Source: an uncultured Oxalobacteraceae bacterium (lineage in GTDB: Bacteria; Pseudomonadota; Gammaproteobacteria; Burkholderiales; Burkholderiaceae). From it: a stretch of DNA of 17,744 nucleotides. Below are positions 13,653 through 17,744 of this stretch, one piece after another. The notes beneath the pieces were generated by a model. The model made no database searches. It was not told the DNA's origin and worked only from the letters and a program-made list of their open reading frames with translations. Numbering within the stretch: position 1 is the first letter of the stretch; each line of letters opens with the position of its first letter. The position numbers were made by a program, and so were the translations under genes. The stretch covers positions 1 through 17,744 of the forward strand of contig CAMLIL010000105.1 in the NCBI GenBank assembly GCA_946480015.1. Reading direction: 5' to 3'.

Positions 13653-15899
13653 ATGCGGCTTCGACCAATAGCGATCCTGCTGGCCGGGATCGGCGCGCAC
13701 GCGCTCGCGCAGGACGTCGATCCGGCGCTGCCGTCGGTGATCGTCAACGGCGGGCGCCCCAGTTCGCTGCCGGTGCAGATCCCGACCACCCTGGAAACCA
13801 TCCGCGCCGAGCAGCTGGAAAAGCGCATCAACGCCAGCGACAGCGAGGACGCGCTCAAGTACTTCCCCAGCCTGAACGTGCGCAAGCGCTACATCGGCGA
13901 CCATGACCATGCAGTGCTGTCGAGCCGCGCCTCGGGCAGCGGCAACAGCGCGCGTTCGCTGGTGTACGCGGACGGTATTCTGCTCTCGAACCTGCTCGGT
14001 AACGGCGCCAGCTTCACGCCACGCTGGGGCATGGTGTCGCCTGAAGAAATCGAGCGTGTCGATGTGCTGTACGGGCCGTTTTCGGCAGCCTATCCGGGCA
14101 ACGCGGCCGGCGCCGTGGTCGACTTCCAGACGCGCATGCCACGGGCATTCGAAGCGCACCTCAAATTGGCCGGTTTCAGCCAGCGTTATGCGCAATATGC
14201 CAGCAGCGGGCGCGCCGGCGGAGGGCAGGGCAGCGCCTCGATCGGCAACCGCGCGGGCGCCTGGTCGTGGTGGGTCGACGTGTCGCGCCTGGACAGCGAG
14301 AGCCAGCCGATCGGCTTTGCCACGCGCCTGCTGTCGGCGGCGTCGGGACAGGGCGGGGTGCCGGTGAGCGGCGCGGTGGCCGGCGTCAGCCAGGCCGGCA
14401 AACCATGGCTGGTGCTGGGCGGGACCTCGCAGGGACGTACGGTGCGGGATCATGCCAAGGTCAAGCTGGCGTACGACATCACGCCGGTGCTGCGGGCCAG
14501 CTACACGCTGGGCTGGTGGGACAATGACACCGGGCGGTCCGCCAGTTCGTATCTGCGCGACGCGGCCGGTGCGCCGGTGGTCGGCGGCGCGGTCAATATC
14601 GGCGGTGCGCGCTTCGACCTGCGCCCGTCCGATTTCGCGCCGAGCGTCTCCGACTCGACCCATCTGATGCATGGCTTCTCGCTCAAGCAGCACAGCAAGG
14701 GCGTGTGGGACTGGGAAGTGGCGGCGACGCGTTACAGCTACCACCGGGACCTGCTGCGTACGCCCACGGTGGCGGTGGCCAGTATCGATGCCGATGGCGC
14801 GGGACGTGCGACGGACATGGGCGGCAGCGGCTGGCGCACCTTGTCGGTCAAGGGCATCTGGCGTCCGAATTCGGCTCACCTCGTCGAAATGGGCTACCAG
14901 GACGATGAGGCGCGCCTGCGCTCGGCCATTCTGGCCAACGACGACTGGCGCCATGCCGATGGCGGCGTAGCGGTATCGTCGTTTCGCGGCAGTACCCGCC
15001 TGCAAAGCCTGTATGCGCAGGATGGCTGGCGTGTCTCGCCGCTGCTGAAGGCGACGCTGGGTACGCGCGTCGAGCGCTGGCGGGCCTTCGATGGTGGGAT
15101 TGCGAGCGGGAGCGCGGCGCCGCTGGGGTTTGATGAACGCAGCGAAACCAGCTGGTCGCCCAAGGCGGCGCTGGCGCTGGAGCTCGATCCGGCGTGGACG
15201 CTGAAGGCGTCGGCGGGCCGCGCGGTGCGCAACCCGACCGCGTCGGAGCTGTTTCAAGGACAGATCGTCGATCAGGTCATCATCAACCGCGATCCGAATC
15301 TGCGGGCCGAGAAGTCGTGGACGGGTGAATTGAGCGCCGAGCATACGAGCTTGAACAGTGTGCTGCGCGCGACCGCGTTTCATGAGACCACGCGCGACGC
15401 GCTGTATTCGCAGCCGCTGACGCCGCTGGTGAACACGGTGCAGAACGTCGACCGCGTGCGCACTTCGGGTGTGGAGCTGGCCTGGCAGGCGGACCAGCTG
15501 TTCACGCATGGCTTGACGGTCAATGCCAGCGCCACGTATGCGCATTCGATCATCGCCGCCAACGCGCTCTTTCCGGCAAGTGTGGGCAAACGCCAGCCGC
15601 GCGTGCCGGCATGGCGTGCCAACCTGCTGGCATCGTATGCGCCCAATGAGACGTGGACGGCGACCCTGGGCGTGCGCTACAGCGGCAAGCAGTTCGGCAC
15701 GCTGGACAACAGCGATCCGGTGGGCGAGGCGTACACCGGCTTTTCGCCTTACCTGGTGGCCGATGCGCGGGTTCATTACCGCGTCAATCGCCAGTGGAGC
15801 GTGGCGCTGGGGGTCGACAACCTCAATAATGAAAGCTATTGGGCATTTCACCCGTATCCGCAGCGTACCGCGGTGGCCGAACTGCGCTTCGATCTGTAG
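13653..15899 (+). CDS. TonB-dependent outer-membrane receptor, probably for copper
   Basis: A 748-residue TonB-dependent receptor. A signal peptide (about 1-19, ending AHALA) is followed by a TonB-box-like stretch (SVIVNGG, 28-34) and a plug domain (about 40-160) with the usual LVYADGILLSN and EEIERVDVLYGPFSAAYPGN motifs. A large 22-strand barrel runs to the C-terminus; barrel-typical features include LKASAGRAVRNPTASELF and FHETTRDALYSQPL. It ends LRFDL. The DHDH pair at 83-86 of the plug could contact metal but is not proof. AGGGAG (13641-13646) lies six bases before the ATG, and the start is 1 bp after the PCu(A)C stop. That linkage, with DUF2946, makes copper or a copper chelate the likely cargo, as in OprC-like receptors. 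The stop lies 4 bp from that of the convergent GIN gene. Confidence 0.92.
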   Translation: MRLRPIAILLAGIGAHALAQDVDPALPSVIVNGGRPSSLPVQIPTTLETIRAEQLEKRINASDSEDALKYFPSLNVRKRYIGDHDHAVLSSRASGSGNSARSLVYADGILLSNLLGNGASFTPRWGMVSPEEIERVDVLYGPFSAAYPGNAAGAVVDFQTRMPRAFEAHLKLAGFSQRYAQYASSGRAGGGQGSASIGNRAGAWSWWVDVSRLDSESQPIGFATRLLSAASGQGGVPVSGAVAGVSQAGKPWLVLGGTSQGRTVRDHAKVKLAYDITPVLRASYTLGWWDNDTGRSASSYLRDAAGAPVVGGAVNIGGARFDLRPSDFAPSVSDSTHLMHGFSLKQHSKGVWDWEVAATRYSYHRDLLRTPTVAVASIDADGAGRATDMGGSGWRTLSVKGIWRPNSAHLVEMGYQDDEARLRSAILANDDWRHADGGVAVSSFRGSTRLQSLYAQDGWRVSPLLKATLGTRVERWRAFDGGIASGSAAPLGFDERSETSWSPKAALALELDPAWTLKASAGRAVRNPTASELFQGQIVDQVIINRDPNLRAEKSWTGELSAEHTSLNSVLRATAFHETTRDALYSQPLTPLVNTVQNVDRVRTSGVELAWQADQLFTHGLTVNASATYAHSIIAANALFPASVGKRQPRVPAWRANLLASYAPNETWTATLGVRYSGKQFGTLDNSDPVGEAYTGFSPYLVADARVHYRVNRQWSVALGVDNLNNESYWAFHPYPQRTAVAELRFDL

Positions 15900-15903
15900 T
15901 GGC

Positions 15904-16668
15904 TTAGCGGACCGGTCCGAGGCGGACCACGGTGCCCGATCCGGCTACCGTGCGGCTGACTTTCGGATCGCCGTAATAGTCGACGTCGCCCGATCCGGCG
16001 ATGGTGACACTGAGCCTGTCGCGCACGTTCAGCACCGCCTTGCCTGATCCGGCCACGTTGACGCTGGCCTCGTTGGCCTTGAGCTGCGCCAGGTTGGCAT
16101 TGCCCGAACCGCTGATCGAGACCGTTACCTTGCCCGCGCTGCCGCTGTCGGCCGTGAGGCCGCCGCTGCCGCCGATGGCGGCGGCCAGCGTGCCAGTGTC
16201 GGCGCCGCGCAGCCTGACCGAGCCGGAGCCCCCGATGTCCACTTGCAGCGCCGATGTCCGCAGCGCTTGCGCATCGATGGTACCCGACCCGCCCACGTGC
16301 AGGCGCTCGATCTGCCTGGCCTGTACCACGATGCGGATCGTTGCCTCCTTCAGCACCATGGAGCGCCTGGCGGGCCGCCTGATCTTGAGCGTGCCGCCTT
16401 CGATCACCGTCTCGATGTGCGGCAGGACGTTGTCGTCGGCTTCGATGGTGACCGATTCGGCGGCGCCAAGGCGCAGCTCGACGGGACAGGCCAGCATCAG
16501 CGACAGGCCGCTGAAGTGCCCCAGCTCGCGGGTCTGCTTTTTGATCACGCCGCTACCTTGGATGCGTTCACCGGCGATCCAGTCGAGCGGCGACGCGATG
16601 GCCGGCGCGGCGAGGCACGCCAGCGCGCTGCCGATGGCCTTGCGGCGTGAGCGATTGATGGGGTTCAT
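15904..16668 (-). CDS. Exported head-GIN domain (DUF2807) beta-helix protein
   Basis: A 254-residue exported protein. The start at 16668 (MNPINRSRRK) is chosen because GGAGA lies about six bases upstream and a signal peptide follows; the frame itself extends to 16818. The leader SRRKAIGSALACLAAPAIA has a twin-arginine pair, so Tat export is possible, although the usual Phe is replaced by Ala. The domain begins at about residue 36 (QGSGVIKKQTRELGHFSGLSL), as in putative autotransporter-adhesin head-GIN proteins, and includes ESVTIEADDNVLPHIET (71-87). GSG motifs recur at residues 127, 147, 167, 187 and 207, exactly 20 apart, and then at 225 and 243, 18 apart, each ending a beta strand. This predicts a regular right-handed beta-helix. 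Function is unknown; adhesion or envelope homeostasis has been proposed for the family. It converges on the TonB receptor gene. Confidence 0.88.
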   Translation of the reverse strand: MNPINRSRRKAIGSALACLAAPAIASPLDWIAGERIQGSGVIKKQTRELGHFSGLSLMLACPVELRLGAAESVTIEADDNVLPHIETVIEGGTLKIRRPARRSMVLKEATIRIVVQARQIERLHVGGSGTIDAQALRTSALQVDIGGSGSVRLRGADTGTLAAAIGGSGGLTADSGSAGKVTVSISGSGNANLAQLKANEASVNVAGSGKAVLNVRDRLSVTIAGSGDVDYYGDPKVSRTVAGSGTVVRLGPVR

Positions 16669-16736
16669 GCTGGTCTCCGTGAAAGGCAGGTTTTTCCTGT
16701 TCTGCATAGTAGACAGCAAGCTTGGCGCGCGCATGC

Positions 16737-16758
16737 GCTTTGCGACAAACTGCAAAGC
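16737..16758. promoter_or_regulatory. Perfect inverted repeat in the GIN/methyltransferase divergent region
   Basis: GCTTTGC and GCAAAGC are separated by eight bases in the 164-bp region between divergent genes. The size suits a dimeric regulator site, but no regulator gene is adjacent and no promoter hexamers were identified with confidence. Confidence 0.25.
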
Positions 16759-16832
16759 AGGGCCGCCAGAGTGCAAGCCAAGGAGGGTGAAGCGGTATGA
16801 TGTGCCCCTTGTATGCATCTCACTGGAAACTC

Positions 16833-17471
16833 ATGCTATTCATCACCATCAAACAGGGCAAGGAAAAGAGCTTGCTGGCGGGCGAGCCGTGGATTTACGC
16901 GTCGGCCGTCGAGCGGGTCGACGGCCGCCCGAACGAAAAGAACAAGCCGGGCGCGACCGCTGTTATCCAATCCTCGTCCAAGCGGTTTCTGGCGCGCGCG
17001 GCCTATAACGCCAAGTCGCAGCTGTGCGCGCGGGTGTGGAGCTTCGATGAGAACGAGCCGGTCGACCATGCGCTGATCAAGCGCCGGGTCAAGTCGGCGC
17101 TGGCGGCCAGCGCGGCGGCCGCTGCCAAGGCCAGGCCGGACCAGGTGGTCAGGCGGATCAACGCCGAGGCGGACAAGCTGCCGGGCCTGATCGTGGAATC
17201 GTTCGGCGGCAAGGACGGCTACCTGATCTGCGAATTCCAGGCCGCCGGCGTGGATGCATGGAAAGTGCCGATCGTGCAGGCGCTGATCGCGGAGACTGGC
17301 TGCCCCAACGTCTACGAACGTTCCGACGAGCTGGTGCGCAAGGGCGAAGGTTTGCCGGTCGTGTCGGGCGCGCTGGCGGGCGACGAGCCACCCGATGCCG
17401 TCACCGTGACCGAGCAGGGGGTGAAGTATTCGCTCGACCTGAAGACCGGCGGAAAATATTTGTTCCGGTGA
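16833..17471 (+). pseudogene. Truncated RlmI-like 23S rRNA cytosine methyltransferase
   Basis: A 212-residue frame covering only the N-terminal half of a roughly 395-residue RlmI-type SAM-dependent methyltransferase, whose full-length members methylate a 23S rRNA cytosine. Present are the PUA-like part (about 1-75: KEKSLLAGEPWIYASAVERV, FLARAAYNAKSQLCARVWSF) and the central domain (RRINAEADKLPGLIVESFGG; NVYERSDELVRKGEGLP). The frame stops right after SLDLKTGGKYLFR, where relatives continue with a GHKTGFYLDQRDNR-like motif and the Rossmann SAM-binding domain. No other frame downstream resumes that domain. Only about 100 bp separate the stop from the next gene, whose promoter lies in between, so the catalytic domain is absent rather than displaced. 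The start at 16833 (MLFITIKQGK) matches the family and has GGA six bases upstream. It could still make a stable RNA-binding fragment. Confidence 0.75.
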
Positions 17472-17524
17472 TGGCCTGACGTATCTTCTGCGCAACTATT
17501 CTTACTCTTTGGGGGTAGCCGTCT

Positions 17525-17530
17525 TATAAT
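17525..17530 (+). promoter_or_regulatory. Consensus -10 box of the PilT-like gene
   Basis: TATAAT lies 41 bp before the ATG at 17572, giving a leader of about 35 nt. The best -35 candidate at 17-bp spacing, TTACTC (17502-17507), is poor. Confidence 0.55.
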
Positions 17531-17571
17531 GAGGCGCACTATTCCTTTCGACAAACAGAGACCCGCGCCAG

Positions 17572-17744
17572 ATGGAAAACCACCAGTCCTCGCACATTCG
17601 CACGTTGACGTATGTCGAAAATGAAGACCATCCGGTGTTCGGCACCCTGGTCGAACAGATTCTGCATTTGCTGAATTCAAAGTTGATGTTCAGCGACATC
17701 ATCATTCATCAGAACAGTCCGCTGATGCTGCGCCAGCCGAAGGG
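17572..17744 (+). CDS. N-terminus of a PilT-like T2SS/T4P/T4SS-family ATPase (partial)
   Basis: Only the first 57 residues are in the window and the frame stays open. The segment VFGTLVEQILHLLNSKLMFSDIIIHQNSPLMLRQPKG resembles the N-terminal domain of PilT/PilB-like hexameric secretion ATPases, in which a helix is followed by SDIHL or SDIII, a short turn and a strand ending in xxRxxG. The Walker motifs lie beyond the edge, so the assignment depends on this segment alone. The ATG is preceded by AGAGA about 10 bases upstream, a weak ribosome site. The promoter-like TATAAT at 17525-17530 suggests independent expression from the truncated methyltransferase frame. Confidence 0.55.
   Translation, partial: MENHQSSHIRTLTYVENEDHPVFGTLVEQILHLLNSKLMFSDIIIHQNSPLMLRQPK

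Noticed and set aside
13638..15851. Minus-strand open frame of 737 codons opposite the TonB receptor
   Set aside because: Arg/Ala/His-rich composition with no motif, no Shine-Dalgarno, and fully covered by a well-defined receptor on the other strand.

Overview
The window looks like chromosomal DNA of a high-GC Gram-negative betaproteobacterium, most likely in the Oxalobacteraceae (Massilia, Duganella or Telluria type). This rests on the protein repertoire (TonB receptor, phasin, PCu(A)C chaperone, YaeQ, PurU, two GGDEF proteins) and on base composition. No marker gene confirms it. I saw no tRNA, rRNA, CRISPR array, transposase or integrase.

Layout. (1) Positions 1-5318, minus strand: a tightly packed four-gene unit, read from right to left. 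It encodes an outer-membrane porin-like barrel, a small periplasmic PstS-like binding protein, a membrane GGDEF-EAL protein with a periplasmic sensor loop, and a second membrane GGDEF protein cut by the window edge. Gaps and overlaps of +8, -1 and -11 bp indicate one transcript with coupled translation. It reads as a candidate envelope-to-cyclic-di-GMP sensing module. (2) Positions 5319-5678: an AT-rich divergent control region. (3) Positions 5679-7155: a secreted GH43 arabinanase with a ricin-type beta-trefoil, ending at a strong intrinsic terminator. (4) Positions 7156-7843: a poorly coding stretch with one small ORF that has an excellent Shine-Dalgarno but odd codon use. (5) Positions 7844-11191, minus strand: a stress and storage group, made of a CurA-type oxidoreductase, a short phasin, a hemerythrin-domain protein, a KGG-repeat stress protein and a YgjP-like zinc metallopeptidase. 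(6) Positions 11329-12764, plus strand: purU and yaeQ. (7) Positions 12787-15899, plus strand: a copper group of a DUF2946 protein, a PCu(A)C copper chaperone and a TonB-dependent receptor. (8) Positions 15904-16668, minus strand: an exported head-GIN (DUF2807) protein with an exact 20-residue repeat. (9) Positions 16833-17471: an RlmI-like rRNA methyltransferase lacking its catalytic domain. (10) From 17572: the start of a PilT-like secretion ATPase, behind a consensus -10 box.

How the parts work together. The first block would couple something passing through or binding at the outer membrane and periplasm to synthesis and breakdown of c-di-GMP. The copper block would move copper from the surface (TonB receptor) to a periplasmic chaperone. 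The phasin, hemerythrin and KGG genes suggest a stationary-phase or redox-stress set. The most notable points are the porin/binding-protein/c-di-GMP operon, the truncated methyltransferase, the probable leaderless start of the copper operon and the regular repeat of the GIN protein.
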